A stretch of 64,000 bases of DNA from Salibacteraceae bacterium (GCA_018401875.1 JAGYJZ010000007.1:62001-126000), one strand, 5' to 3'. Shown: positions 16,540-26,343, numbered from the stretch's first letter. Notes: generated from the letters alone by a model not told the origin. Numbers and translations are program-made.

Positions 16540-19533
16540 TTAATTAAAGTGAAATTGCTTAAATTTTTGATAATTGACAGGGAGAATAATCTCCACCCTT
16601 GTCCCCAACACTCCGCCACCACTATCTTTCAGTTCAAACGGACCAAAAACTCCAAGGCGATCGTTTTTTAAGGCGCGTGCTATGATTTCAATGCGTTGCT
16701 TGGTGATTTTCATGCCGTTGGATACGTGCTGTGAAGTTCCATTTTTGTTTTGAACGCTGGTCTCAATTCCAATTCCATTATCGTCAATTACAAACTTTAA
16801 GTCATCTTCAATGAGCGCGATTGAAATCGCGATTTTTCCAAAGTCGGCAGAAGGCAAAATACCGTGCATGATGCTGTTTTCTACAAATGGCTGTAAGATC
16901 ATAGAAGGTACTTGAATGTAATCGAGGTCAATGGTTGAATCAATGATAAAGTCGAATGAAAAGCGATCTTTAAACCGCATTTGCTCCAAGTTAATGTACA
17001 ATTCTAGACGTTCAATTTCATCCTTTAGAGATATGCACTCAACTTGCGCACTATCGAGATTTTTACGCACCAAGGAGGCAAAGTTGGTGAGGTACTGATT
17101 GGCTTGTTTCCGGTCTTGTGTGTTAATGAAGTATTGAATTGAATTTAGGGCATTGAAAATAAAATGTCGATTCATATGTGCATTCAGAGTTTGCTGTTCT
17201 AAGCCAAGCACTTTTGCCCTGTTTTTAAATTCGATCAACTGTCTTTTTCTTCGTACTTGGGTTTGATATTGACGAAGGATTTGAAAACTAAAGCCCGAAA
17301 GAATAAGTATACAGCCTAAAATAAACCACCACCTCATCCAAAATGGTGAGATGATTTCAAATTCGAAGTGAGCAGTTGCTGTTGCCCAATTTCCATTATC
17401 AATTTTAGCCCTAACCTCAAATTGATAAGTGCCTGGTGCTAAATTTGAAAAAGTGATGTAATTTTCTTTTGTTGTAGGTGACCATTCATCGTCAATTCCT
17501 ATCAAGCGATGGCTAAAAGTGATTTTGTCGGGGTTAGCGAAATGTATGGCCGAGTAGCGAAATGAGATTCTACTTTCATCGTAATTGAATTCAGCGACCT
17601 TGTCGCTCGTATACGCAGAAGATGAATCGTTATAAATTGATTCGAAATTAGCCTGCACATCGTTGATATAAATTCCAAGTACTTGATTCGAGATCATCAC
17701 GCTGTGATCGGGTTCAAACTTGATCAGTCCTCCGTTGGTTCCAAACCACACGCGTCCTTTATTGTCAGTAAACGAGGCGTTTTGATTGCACTCATTGCTA
17801 ATGATGCCATCGTGCTGGTTAAAACCACGAATGGCGATCGCAGTGTCTCGGTAAAACAGACTTTGATCGAGATGAAACAATCCGTTATCGGTTCCAATCC
17901 AAAGTCGTGAATTATTCTCGTTTTCAATGAAATTGATAATGTTGCTGCTTACCTTAGCTGAGATACGAATTACCGTTGGGGTGTTGTTTTTTGGGTTGTA
18001 ATGAATCAATCCTTCTTCAGTGCCTATCCAAAGGTCAGACTGGTTTCCTGATTTTAAACAAGTTAAATAATCTTCTGGAAAACCGTTGTTTTTTGAGAAT
18101 AATTGAGCGCTTCCATCAGACCTGTATACAGCCAGCCCTTTGTTTGAAGTAATCCAAATATCACCGTCTAGCTCTGTGATACCTTTGCAATCGTTAAGGT
18201 GTAAGTCTTGAATGGAAGGTGGTGTGAAAATACCTTCACCATCGAAAATACTCACTCCATTTCTGGTTGCAATCCAAATATTTCCATCGGAGTCTTCATA
18301 CAAGTTTGAAATTCTAGGAAAGGGAAGTTCATGGTTAAATTTAAACGCTGAAACACTCCCATTTTTGAGTATTTGAATCCCGTCTGATGTACCAAGGAAT
18401 ACTTTATCGTCCAACACCAAAAGACTCCAAATCGTAAGATTGGTCAATCCTTGGTCATATCCAATGGAATCAATGTTGTTTTGATTCAAGATCACTAATC
18501 CATATCCGTAGGTGGCTAAAAGCATATCACCATCTGCTGTTTGATCGATATCCATCACCAAGTTTGAGGTCAATCCGTCTTCCGAGTTATATATACTGAA
18601 CTGGCTTCCGGTAAATTTCAGAATACCATAGCCATCTGTACCAACCCAAATGTTTTTTTCTTGGTCAGGGTATATCACCTTCATGTTGGATGTCATAATC
18701 GGATCAAACGACTTTATGATCTCGAAACGAAGTGTTTGACTATTGATTTTTTGTATGGTATTCTTTGAAATTAGCCAAGGATTTCCGTCTTTATCGATGC
18801 AGATGTCTCTGATGTACATATTTGCAAGACCATCTTCTTTGGTTATTTGCGTTAATGCTCCATTTTTCAGCCTGAAAATCCCATCACCATTGGTAGCTAT
18901 CCACTGGTCGTTAGAGTTGCCTGCGATGCTAGTTACACTTATCGAATCATTCAAAACCCTCACGTTTTCATGCTCATCAATAGACAATAGACCTTCTTTT
19001 GTTCCTGCTATTATTCCGTTTTCACCTTTGCTTAAACAGCGAATAAAGTTTTTGTCTTTGCTTCCTAAGTCGATCTGTCGTTCGATATTTCCTTTTTTGA
19101 ACACCAGCAATCCTCTGCCGTTACTTCCTAAGATCAGATGACTGTCTAGCGTAAGAAAATCGTTGATGAGGGTGTTACTGTAGCTTCCGTCAAACTTGAA
19201 TGATTCAATGTTGCCATTACTAAACGTTACAACTCCACCCGCACACGATGCGATCATCGATCCATCATTGCCCTCGTGCAGGGCGTTTGTGAGGTTGTTT
19301 ATAAGTCCGTTTGATTTGTTGTAGGTTTTAAATGTTATTCCGTCAAACCTGCTTATCCCGCCAACAGTGGCTACCCAAATAAAACCATCTTTCGTTTGGA
19401 TGATGTCGCGCACTTGTGATTGTGCCAGCCCTTCGTTTACGCTGTATGGAACAAAGTAATGTCGCTGGCCGAAACCTTGCTTTAAAACTAGGCAGGCGGC
19501 CAGAAAGATTGTTATTTTTAAAAACCTGTGCAT
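16540..19533 (-). CDS. hybrid-type periplasmic-propeller LytS-family histidine kinase
   Basis: A 997-residue sensor. After a signal peptide (1-22), residues 25-640 hold two-component-regulator propeller repeats (DIIQTKDGFIWVATVGGISR, DSDGNIWIATRNGVSIF and many others), making two seven-bladed propellers. A Y_Y_Y Ig-like domain follows (about 650-725), then one membrane helix (about 730-752). The cytoplasmic part is the LytS-type His_kinase domain with phospho-acceptor His790 in MNRHFIFNALNSIQYF, then a HATPase domain (NSIMHGI, DNGIGI, GGGVLGT). There is no receiver or DNA-binding domain in the protein, so a separate regulator, typically of LytTR type, is needed; none is encoded nearby. The ligand is unknown. 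Confidence 0.88.
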   Translation of the reverse strand: MHRFLKITIFLAACLVLKQGFGQRHYFVPYSVNEGLAQSQVRDIIQTKDGFIWVATVGGISRFDGITFKTYNKSNGLINNLTNALHEGNDGSMIASCAGGVVTFSNGNIESFKFDGSYSNTLINDFLTLDSHLILGSNGRGLLVFKKGNIERQIDLGSKDKNFIRCLSKGENGIIAGTKEGLLSIDEHENVRVLNDSISVTSIAGNSNDQWIATNGDGIFRLKNGALTQITKEDGLANMYIRDICIDKDGNPWLISKNTIQKINSQTLRFEIIKSFDPIMTSNMKVIYPDQEKNIWVGTDGYGILKFTGSQFSIYNSEDGLTSNLVMDIDQTADGDMLLATYGYGLVILNQNNIDSIGYDQGLTNLTIWSLLVLDDKVFLGTSDGIQILKNGSVSAFKFNHELPFPRISNLYEDSDGNIWIATRNGVSIFDGEGIFTPPSIQDLHLNDCKGITELDGDIWITSNKGLAVYRSDGSAQLFSKNNGFPEDYLTCLKSGNQSDLWIGTEEGLIHYNPKNNTPTVIRISAKVSSNIINFIENENNSRLWIGTDNGLFHLDQSLFYRDTAIAIRGFNQHDGIISNECNQNASFTDNKGRVWFGTNGGLIKFEPDHSVMISNQVLGIYINDVQANFESIYNDSSSAYTSDKVAEFNYDESRISFRYSAIHFANPDKITFSHRLIGIDDEWSPTTKENYITFSNLAPGTYQFEVRAKIDNGNWATATAHFEFEIISPFWMRWWFILGCILILSGFSFQILRQYQTQVRRKRQLIEFKNRAKVLGLEQQTLNAHMNRHFIFNALNSIQYFINTQDRKQANQYLTNFASLVRKNLDSAQVECISLKDEIERLELYINLEQMRFKDRFSFDFIIDSTIDLDYIQVPSMILQPFVENSIMHGILPSADFGKIAISIALIEDDLKFVIDDNGIGIETSVQNKNGTSQHVSNGMKITKQRIEIIARALKNDRLGVFGPFELKDSGGGVLGTRVEIILPVNYQKFKQFHFN

Positions 19534-19594
19534 CGTTGAACGGGGTAAATTTAATTCAATTCAGTTGGCGTGCTATGTCCTTTGAGTAAATGGT

Positions 19595-19602
19595 TATTTT
19601 TG
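19595..19602 (+). promoter_or_regulatory. -7 promoter box that decides the downstream start
   Basis: TATTTTTG matches TAnnTTTG. It lies inside the region that would be coding if translation began at the ATG at 19590, so initiation is more likely at ATG 19611 or 19620. Confidence 0.55.
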
Positions 19603-19610
19603 CGCTTCGA

Positions 19611-20493
19611 ATGGATTCGATGATTAGCAGAAAAAATCTTACATTCTTTATTGCTTTGCTGGTGTGCGGCAGTGCTTTTGCCCAGCGCAGGGGCAATACG
19701 GCTTGGACCAAGTACCGCCATGAGGCGTCTATTGGTTACGGTGTGAATACGCTCTTTGCTACCTTAGGTGAACGTGATAATTGGGGAGTAAACTACGTTT
19801 TGCAGCGCTCAGCATTTAACGGAAGTTATCGTTTTTATGCCTTGAAGAACCTTGCGGTGAGAGGAAGCATCAGTCATGCCTACGCTCGAAAAAACGACAA
19901 AGGCTTCAATCCTGATGAAAGTCCAAATGTTCGATTGGATTACCTCTCTACCTTAACTGAATTTGCTGCTATAGCCGAGTGGCACTTCATCGATGAAACC
20001 ACAAAAGGACGTAAGTCCAAAGTTCGAAGGGCTAGAGGTGGCGTGTCGAAAGGGCTAAACGTAGGATTGAGCTTGTTTACTGGAGTTGCTGTTGGCTATA
20101 TGAGACCGATAGGTGAATATTTTGGTGAGGAAGTTGTTTTCAGACCCATAACCGATCCTTTGACAGTGCCAAATACTGAGGAATATCGCAGAACGAATAT
20201 ATTTTTCCCTGTAGGGAGGTCAAGCTCGATTGATTCTTACTGAAAATTGGCGCGTTGGATTGGAATTGGGTTACCGCATCGGAATCAATGAATACATAGA
20301 CAATGTAAGTGGCGTCTATTATAAAGATCCCACAAGACAAAACTTAGATCCTGAATTTGCCGCTGACCCTCAAATGGTTGGAACAATTACATTTTCAAAG
20401 GAAAAAGCTCCTATTGCGGAATTAGCGAGTGAGTCAGGCAAACGAAATTATTTTTTCGGCTTGATTACATTGTCCTACAGGATCAAGTCCTAA
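19611..20493 (+). pseudogene. outer-membrane beta-barrel protein with one frameshift
   Basis: The reading frame from 19611 (signal peptide ending GSAFAQ) runs as a barrel-like protein to a stop at 20243, ending abruptly after FFPVG. The other frame continues without a break as GGQARLILTENWRVGLEL, a classic barrel strand pair, then through DNVSGVYYKDP to a proper end at 20493 in YRIKS. Removing one G from the GGG at 20214-20216 restores a single ORF of about 293 residues. The family resembles the Bacteroidota 'DUF6089-like' or OmpA-type small barrels that include 'EYGYR...YLDDVS'. The break may be a real mutation, a phase-variable tract of only three G, or a sequencing error. Confidence 0.7.
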
Positions 20494-20497
20494 TATT

Positions 20498-21439
20498 CTA
20501 GAAAAGAAGGTCCAAATAAAGCTTCACGCTTTCAGTTTTCATTCCTGACAAATCGAGTTCAGTTTTTACCTCATCATAGAAGTGCCTTTTTTCTAATAGC
20601 ACCTTTTCTACATTTTGATCTCGTTCTTTGTTGTTTATTACCTCGATCGACTGGATTTCTCCGCCCCGTGCAACGCTTAATCGGCATGAGGCATCGCCCG
20701 ATTGATTTGAAAATTCATAGGGCGGACTGTAACCAAAGTTCCATTCATCTTGCCGATACTTTTCGTTTGACAGTGTTGCGATTTTATCAGAGGCAACTGG
20801 AAAGTCAGTTAGATCATTCAAACCAAGATGTTGAATTTCTTGAATCAATTTCTTTTTAAACACGATCGTTGAGCCGAGGTCTCGGAAACCTCGAAGATTG
20901 GCTATCGGACTGCGAACTGATTTCACTCCTTTATCTACCAATGTTCCACTCGTTCTTTTTATCGCCACGCGCAAGTGATCGAGGTTGGCATCGTATAAAA
21001 TGGTGCCGTGGTGTAATACTCTTCCACTTCTCAAATGTTGTGCATTTCCCGAGATTTTGTTTTCATTCAAAAACAAATCATGCCTTTCGCTCATCGAAAC
21101 CGGAAAGCCTAATTGTTGGAGTGCTTCTTGAATGAGTATCAAACTTCGGTCATAGTCGATCATTTTAATCCGATCGACAAATCGAAAAAAGCTGAAATTG
21201 ATATTTCCGTGATCGTGATACACCGTGCCGCCTCCACTAATTCTTCGCAATACAGGAATTTTCAACGTGCGGCAAGCGTGTAAGTTACATTCAGCCAATA
21301 CATTCTGATGCTTGCCAGAAATAACGGATGTTGGGCTCACCCAGATGCGGAGAGTTTCTTCTTTGAAATGCTGAAAATACCAATCTTCGAACGCGAGGTT
21401 CTCTTCGGCTGAAGGATAACTTAGGTCTAATAATCGCAT
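20498..21439 (-). CDS. lplA: lipoate-protein ligase A family protein
   Basis: A 313-residue cytosolic enzyme that activates lipoate with ATP and transfers it to E2 and GcvH domains. Residues 64-82 carry the RRISGGGTVYHDHGNINFS signature of the lipoate-binding loop. KISGNAQHL provides the conserved Lys of the active site. The C-terminal portion (QDEWNFGYSPPYEF and following) is the small accessory domain of LplA, so this is the complete bacterial form and not the short LipB/LipM type. It is separated from the frame-broken gene by only four bases, with convergent transcription. The upstream region is shared divergently with nrnA. Confidence 0.88.
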   Translation of the reverse strand: MRLLDLSYPSAEENLAFEDWYFQHFKEETLRIWVSPTSVISGKHQNVLAECNLHACRTLKIPVLRRISGGGTVYHDHGNINFSFFRFVDRIKMIDYDRSLILIQEALQQLGFPVSMSERHDLFLNENKISGNAQHLRSGRVLHHGTILYDANLDHLRVAIKRTSGTLVDKGVKSVRSPIANLRGFRDLGSTIVFKKKLIQEIQHLGLNDLTDFPVASDKIATLSNEKYRQDEWNFGYSPPYEFSNQSGDASCRLSVARGGEIQSIEVINNKERDQNVEKVLLEKRHFYDEVKTELDLSGMKTESVKLYLDLLF

Positions 21440-21507
21440 GGTGAAAATGAAAACAGCAACGAATGTGAATCTTTACAATGAAATTGCCACAAAACAATTC
21501 AAACAAA

Positions 21508-21515
21508 TAGCTTTG
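21508..21515 (+). promoter_or_regulatory. -7 promoter box for nrnA
   Basis: TAGCTTTG, 16 bases before the TTG start of nrnA. Confidence 0.5.
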
Positions 21516-21531
21516 ACACAAATTTATTGAC

Positions 21532-22527
21532 TTGGATTACGAACGATTAAAAGCCCTTTTAGACTCATCTTCGCGTGTCGTTATTACAACGCACCGATCA
21601 CCGGATGGAGATGCGATTGGCTCATCATTAGCACTTTACCATATTCTTCAGCAGAATGGCTTAAACGTAAACGTCATCATTCCCGATGCCGATCCTGAGT
21701 TTTTGCATTGGATGAAAGGCCACGATTTAATTACGGTGTTTGAAACGCAAAAAGAGTCAGCAGAGGCACTTATCGAGAAAGCAGAAGTGATTTTTTGTCT
21801 CGATTATAACCGGCTCGATCGTATTGCTGATATGGGCGCTGCAGTGGAAAAAGCTTCGGCTAAAACGGTGTTGATCGATCACCACATTGATCCTTCGCCT
21901 GATTTTGACTTTCGCCTTTCAAAAACTACGGCATCTTCTACGGCTGAGTTGATCTTTGAGTTTGTAGATGCGCTTGGATGGAAATCATTAATCAATAAAG
22001 ATGTTGCTGAATGCCTCTACACTGGAATCATGACCGATACAGGTTCGTTTAAATTTTCTTCGACCTCGGCCTATACCCATCGCATTGCTGCACACCTTAT
22101 TGAAGTTGGCTTGGTGCCTGATCAAGTGCACAATGCTATTTTTGACACGAATTCTTTCGATCGTTTAAAACTTGTTGGCTATGCCTTATCAAAGAAGTTT
22201 GAGTTCGATGCCACGCATGGAGTTAGTATAATTGGCTTGTCATTGAGTGAGAAAAATCGATTTAAATATCAGAAAGGAGATACGGAAGGTTTGGTTAATT
22301 ATGGATTGTCGGTGAAAGGTGCTCAAATGGCAGTTTTTCTGTCTGAAGAATTGCATTTCACTAAGTTTTCGTTTCGATCAAAAGGCGAAATCGATGTCAA
22401 TAAAATTGCCCGATCATTTTTTAATGGCGGTGGACATAAAAATGCTGCAGGCGGAAGGTTGGATATGTCATTACCCCAATCAATTAAGTACTTGAAGGAT
22501 GTTATTCACCACAAAATATCGCTTTAG
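21532..22527 (+). CDS. nrnA: DHH/DHHA1 phosphoesterase (NrnA-like)
   Basis: A 331-residue metal-dependent phosphoesterase. Motif I is HRSPDGDAIGSS (residues 21-32), with the two Asp that bind Mn2+. Motif III is LIDHHIDP near 115-122, the DHH signature. The C-terminal DHHA1 domain ends in the glycine-rich GGGHKNAAGG. Enzymes of this family degrade nanoRNA or cyclic dinucleotide products and dephosphorylate 3'-phosphoadenosine 5'-phosphate. The start is TTG, placed by homology and by the promoter box upstream. First gene of a likely operon with gldI and another FKBP gene. Confidence 0.88.
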   Translation: MDYERLKALLDSSSRVVITTHRSPDGDAIGSSLALYHILQQNGLNVNVIIPDADPEFLHWMKGHDLITVFETQKESAEALIEKAEVIFCLDYNRLDRIADMGAAVEKASAKTVLIDHHIDPSPDFDFRLSKTTASSTAELIFEFVDALGWKSLINKDVAECLYTGIMTDTGSFKFSSTSAYTHRIAAHLIEVGLVPDQVHNAIFDTNSFDRLKLVGYALSKKFEFDATHGVSIIGLSLSEKNRFKYQKGDTEGLVNYGLSVKGAQMAVFLSEELHFTKFSFRSKGEIDVNKIARSFFNGGGHKNAAGGRLDMSLPQSIKYLKDVIHHKISL

Positions 22528-22528
22528 A

Positions 22529-23062
22529 GTGAAATCATTTGTAATCATCATTGCCGTTTTTATGATGGCTCAATCGTGTGAAGAGCGTTCCTCATCCAAC
22601 GTGGAAGAAGATAATATGCCGACACAGCGCGATGTAAATCGCAGCATGGAAGACATCAATAGGCAAATGGCGCTGGAAGAAGATGCCGTAATTGAAGGCT
22701 TTGCCGAACGAAGAGGTTGGCAGATGATTAAGACGGGAACCGGATTGCGCTACATGATTTACGAATCAATGGGCGAAGGACAGGCGGCAAAGGATGGTCA
22801 AGTGGCAACGGTCAACTATAAAGTGAGCCTGATGGATGGCAAAGAAGTTTATTCATCAGAAAAAGATGGTCCGCGGTCGTTTAAAATTGGTCAAGACAAC
22901 GTTGAAAGCGGATTGCACGAAGCCATTACATACATGAAACTTGGCGATAAAGCGCAAGTCATATTACCGAGTCATTTGGCTCATGGACTTACGGGCGATA
23001 ATAATAAAATTCCACCGCGCTCGACCGTTATCTACGACCTTGAATTAATACGATTGCAATGA
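22529..23062 (+). CDS. gldI: gliding-motility FKBP-type lipoprotein GldI
   Basis: About 177 residues from the GTG at 22529, one base after the nrnA stop; an ATG at 22499 inside nrnA would add ten. Lipobox MAQSC. One FKBP-type peptidyl-prolyl isomerase domain fills the C-terminal 120 residues (GQVATVNYKVSLMDGKEVYS, then AITYMKLGDKAQVILPS, HGLTGDNNKIPPRSTV). In Flavobacteriia the lipoprotein GldI is needed for gliding and lies beside a DHH phosphoesterase, as here. The usual 'YG' of the FKBP active site is replaced by 'HG', so isomerase activity may be weak. Confidence 0.82.
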   Translation: MKSFVIIIAVFMMAQSCEERSSSNVEEDNMPTQRDVNRSMEDINRQMALEEDAVIEGFAERRGWQMIKTGTGLRYMIYESMGEGQAAKDGQVATVNYKVSLMDGKEVYSSEKDGPRSFKIGQDNVESGLHEAITYMKLGDKAQVILPSHLAHGLTGDNNKIPPRSTVIYDLELIRLQ

Positions 23063-23913
23063 GTCGGTTTCTTCTTTTCATTTTGGCAATCTCAGTGCTA
23101 AGTTGCGACACTACAGACCATGCTGGATATACCCGACTGCACGATTCGGTGCACTACAAACGCATCGCTTTGGGGGATGAAAAGCGCAGCATAAATGACG
23201 ATTCATTTGTTTCGATGGTTGTTCAAGTGAGTAGTTCCAATGATTCATTGATGCTCGAAAAGCGCATAAAACGCGTTCAGTTTATGCCTGCTGAGTGGCC
23301 GGCCGATATCAAGAAAATACTCGCTACAGCCTCTGAAGGGGAGCAAGTTATGGTTGTGGGAAGGATTAAAGAATTGAATGCCTCAAATTGGTTTAGTCCA
23401 GTAAAAATCGGCACTGACACTACTCTTATCAAGCTTCACTTAACTATTCAAGAAGTCTTAGAAGCAGAAGAGGTGTTGCAAATTAGAGCAGAAGAGCGTT
23501 TAATGGCAGACCACGAGATGAAAGGGCGACTTGACTTTCAGAATGCACTAGACAGCTTGGGTTTTGATGACAATGATTTTCATGAAGGCATTTATTATCG
23601 TTCGCTGAGTGAAGGCAAGGGAGCGAAGGTGAAGTCGGGTGGCACAGCTTTAATAGACTACCGTACCTACTTGACCAATGGCCGATTGATAGATGATACC
23701 TTCAAAGAAGAGCCGTTTGAATACCACGTTGGAAAGCCCGATCAAGTATTGACTGGTTTTGCACAAGCCATTTCACACATGAATGAAGGAGGCAAGGCAT
23801 TGTTTGTCCTTCCTTACCAATCTGCATATGGCGAAAAAGGTTCATCATCAGGAATTGTCCCTCCGTATGCGGCCATTATTTATGTAGCCGAGTTGAGGCA
23901 AGTTCGCAATTGA
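23059..23913 (+). CDS. FKBP-domain lipoprotein with a degenerate first domain
   Basis: A 284-residue lipoprotein (lipobox SVLSC, Cys16). Residues 30-135 resemble an FKBP fold that has lost its active-site pattern. Residues 190-282 are a recognisable FKBP domain: GGTALIDYRTYLTNGRLIDD, FAQAISHMNEGGKALFVLP, AYGEKGSSSGIVPPYAAI. The ATG overlaps the gldI stop by four bases (ATGA), so translation is coupled. Probably a periplasmic or outer-membrane folding factor. The exact client is unknown. Confidence 0.75.
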   Translation: MSRFLLFILAISVLSCDTTDHAGYTRLHDSVHYKRIALGDEKRSINDDSFVSMVVQVSSSNDSLMLEKRIKRVQFMPAEWPADIKKILATASEGEQVMVVGRIKELNASNWFSPVKIGTDTTLIKLHLTIQEVLEAEEVLQIRAEERLMADHEMKGRLDFQNALDSLGFDDNDFHEGIYYRSLSEGKGAKVKSGGTALIDYRTYLTNGRLIDDTFKEEPFEYHVGKPDQVLTGFAQAISHMNEGGKALFVLPYQSAYGEKGSSSGIVPPYAAIIYVAELRQVRN

Positions 23914-23920
23914 TTTCTGT

Positions 23921-23928
23921 TAGCTTTG
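23921..23928 (+). promoter_or_regulatory. -7 promoter box for the tandem FKBP gene
   Basis: TAGCTTTG, 17 bases before the ATG at 23946. A TTG at 23893 is a possible but distant -33 element. Confidence 0.5.
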
Positions 23929-23945
23929 CGGCCTAAATTTTTAAT

Positions 23946-24779
23946 ATGAAATTATATACATTGATTTTTGGTGCAGCAATAGCACTATCTGCTTGTTCTG
24001 GTGGAAATGGAGAAGCATCTTCTGAAATGAATGATGAGCAATCTGGAGATACAACGAGCATGATGCTTGAGTCGGGATTGCAAATTGAAGTTTATGAAGA
24101 AGGAGACGGTGTTTTGCCTCAAATGGGACAAAAAGTTACTGTTCACTACAAAGGAATGCTTGAGAACGGACAAGTGTTTGACGAAAGCTACGGCAGGGGA
24201 GAACCTATTTCGTTTCAAATTGGCATTGGACAAGTCATTCCTGGTTGGGAGCAAGGCATTGGGCAATTGTCTAAAGGATCCAAAGCAAAGCTTACCATTC
24301 CAGCAAATTTGGCTTACGGAGCACAAGAGCGACCTGGGATTCCAGCAAATAGCATATTGATTTTTGAAGTCGATGTGATCGATATTCAAGATGGCCCACA
24401 GCCAATTGCCCACGAGCCGTGGTCATCCGATGGTCTTGAATTGAATACGACTAATTCTGGCCTCGAATATTACATCATAGAAGAAGGCAATGGTCCAAAG
24501 ACAGAAGCTGGGCGAACTGTTTCTGTTCACTACCACGGAATGTTGGAAGACGGCACCAAGTTCGATTCTTCCTACGAGCGAGGCGAACCAATTGAGTTTC
24601 CACTGGGTGTTGGACAGGTAATTCCAGGTTGGGACGAAGGCATCTCTTTGTTGAATGTTGGAACGAAAGCCAAATTGATCATTCCTTCGCATTTGGCCTA
24701 TGGCGAGCGCGGTGCAGGCGGAGTGATTCCTCCAAACGCCACCTTGATCTTTGACGTTGAGGTTGTAGCCGTAAAGTAA
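23946..24779 (+). CDS. tandem-domain FKBP-type peptidyl-prolyl isomerase lipoprotein
   Basis: A 277-residue lipoprotein (lipobox LSAC, Cys17) with an acidic Ser-rich spacer and then two well-conserved FKBP domains. Domain 1 (about 46-150) has [29 protein letters not shown] and [15 protein letters not shown]. Domain 2 (about 170-277) has [29 protein letters not shown] and [17 protein letters not shown]. Both keep the aromatic and Asp residues of the isomerase pocket, unlike the two lipoproteins upstream. It has its own promoter box. With its neighbours it makes a block of three FKBP lipoproteins. Confidence 0.88.
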   Translation: MKLYTLIFGAAIALSACSGGNGEASSEMNDEQSGDTTSMMLESGLQIEVYEEGDGVLPQMGQKVTVHYKGMLENGQVFDESYGRGEPISFQIGIGQVIPGWEQGIGQLSKGSKAKLTIPANLAYGAQERPGIPANSILIFEVDVIDIQDGPQPIAHEPWSSDGLELNTTNSGLEYYIIEEGNGPKTEAGRTVSVHYHGMLEDGTKFDSSYERGEPIEFPLGVGQVIPGWDEGISLLNVGTKAKLIIPSHLAYGERGAGGVIPPNATLIFDVEVVAVK

Positions 24780-26123
24780 TTATTCTTGAGGTGGAAATGT
24801 GAGCGTTTTTATGGCCAGCAATCGGTCATAATCTAAGCCCAAAGGTCGGTGGTAGACGAGAATAGAGTATTCATTCTCGGTTTCGAAATGAGAGCCCTCA
24901 AAGCGACTCAGGTCGGGTTTCATTTTCCCATCTTGCACAAACGCATATAAATAGTTGAAAATACCCTGTTTGATGTACAGGGTGTTTTCATACTTCATTT
25001 CCAGTTGGTTGAACTTCATTTTTGCTTCAGGAATGATTTTCCAATCGGTGAGCGCACCGTACACATAAACATCACCATCACTCAAAGGATTTTCTTGCTT
25101 AAAGCTGAAATGTGCATGGACATAATCGGCATCCACCGAGGCGTTGTTTACTTCAGAAATTGTCGTTGAGATGTAGAACCATCCGTTGAGGTCTCTGTTT
25201 TGTAAATACGTAATACTCGCGCGGCTTTTATCCAACTCTAAATACGCGTGATTCTCTTGATTTGAGTAGGTTACACGAGCAATTCCAGCGCCATTGAAAC
25301 GTGTGTTTTTAAGGTTGAGTAAGCGGTATTCATTCAAACCTTCCATGGCATTTGGCCCATCATAGTCATAGTCCAACGTATTTTCTTTCACAAAACGCGG
25401 TTCCAGTCCTGAAAGCCTGTTTTCCCAGGTGTGATTTTGCAAGATTTCAACGTGCAAATCTGTGTACGGATTGGTGATTTGATAAGAACTTGTGCTGATC
25501 GAAAAGTCTATTTCTTGATGCGAATAGCGCTGCTTAACCAAGGTAGCTTGTTTTACTGTGGCATTCACCCCTAATATGTTTTCCGTCACACAGAATCTGC
25601 GCGTGAGTGCCAATTCTTCATTTTCTGAGTCAAAAACTTTGATTAAATAATTACCTGACTTCGTCAATTGCATATTGAAGTTTGGAATCTCCAACGAGTA
25701 ATGTATGTATTTCTGAAACGTGTTTCTTGAATAGTCGTATTCATTGAGGTAATCCTGCGGCATTCCATCGATGTATTCTTGAACATCCAACTCTGACTTC
25801 ACCCAGTTATAGTCGCAGTGAATAATTTCATACATGTAATTTCCGAGGGCTGAGTCTAACACATCAAAATGAAGTTCTAATACACTACTAGGGTCGTTTA
25901 GCGTAATAAATGGAGCAGCAATCGGCCAGTCTTTCGGATGCAGCGTCACGGTTTTTACGTTAGGCTGATAGACATGATTTTCAAATCGCAGGAAATTTTT
26001 GTTGTAATAGTTATCATCCTCCGAAGGTTCGTCAACATTAAATTGAGCGAAAACGAGGGATGGGGAAAACGCCATAAGGACTATGGCAATTTGAAAAATA
26101 AACGAAGGACTGAACACTTTCAA
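24780..26123 (-). CDS. DUF5103 (type IX secretion plug-like) protein
   Basis: A 447-residue exported protein, TTG start, signal peptide 1-26 (LVFAQ|FN). The sequence follows the DUF5103 pattern: ENHVYQPNVKTVTLHP near residue 50, YEIIHCDYNWVKSEL at about 100, then several Ig-like beta segments (VYGALTDWKIIPEAKM near 350). DUF5103 proteins are described as T9SS plug-domain or accessory proteins of the outer membrane. The gene stops one base after the tandem FKBP gene and is divergent from nqrA, a neighbourhood I have seen in other Bacteroidota. Confidence 0.75.
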   Translation of the reverse strand: MKVFSPSFIFQIAIVLMAFSPSLVFAQFNVDEPSEDDNYYNKNFLRFENHVYQPNVKTVTLHPKDWPIAAPFITLNDPSSVLELHFDVLDSALGNYMYEIIHCDYNWVKSELDVQEYIDGMPQDYLNEYDYSRNTFQKYIHYSLEIPNFNMQLTKSGNYLIKVFDSENEELALTRRFCVTENILGVNATVKQATLVKQRYSHQEIDFSISTSSYQITNPYTDLHVEILQNHTWENRLSGLEPRFVKENTLDYDYDGPNAMEGLNEYRLLNLKNTRFNGAGIARVTYSNQENHAYLELDKSRASITYLQNRDLNGWFYISTTISEVNNASVDADYVHAHFSFKQENPLSDGDVYVYGALTDWKIIPEAKMKFNQLEMKYENTLYIKQGIFNYLYAFVQDGKMKPDLSRFEGSHFETENEYSILVYHRPLGLDYDRLLAIKTLTFPPQE

Positions 26124-26299
26124 ACGAAGGATGTTTTTTGATTAATGATGATTAAAAAAGAATTCACAAGGTCGTGCATAGCACAGCAAATTGAACGATT
26201 ATTTTTGAGTTTCTTTGTTTAACATCAATTTTTGAACACTTGTTGAGAATCAAAGTCATTTTTAGTCGTGATTAAATAGTCTTTTGAATAAAAATCTCT

Positions 26300-26307
26300 T
26301 ACGTTTG
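26300..26307 (+). promoter_or_regulatory. -7 promoter box for the nqr operon
   Basis: TACGTTTG, 36 bases before the nqrA ATG. The 220-base intergenic region is AT-rich; no well-placed -33 element is obvious. Confidence 0.55.
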
Positions 26308-26343
26308 CGCCCGTTTTCAAAGCGACAATTTTAACCTAATCAA

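Noticed and set aside
20230-20493. Separate small gene of 87 residues
   Set aside because: It is the continuation of the upstream barrel protein after a one-base frameshift.
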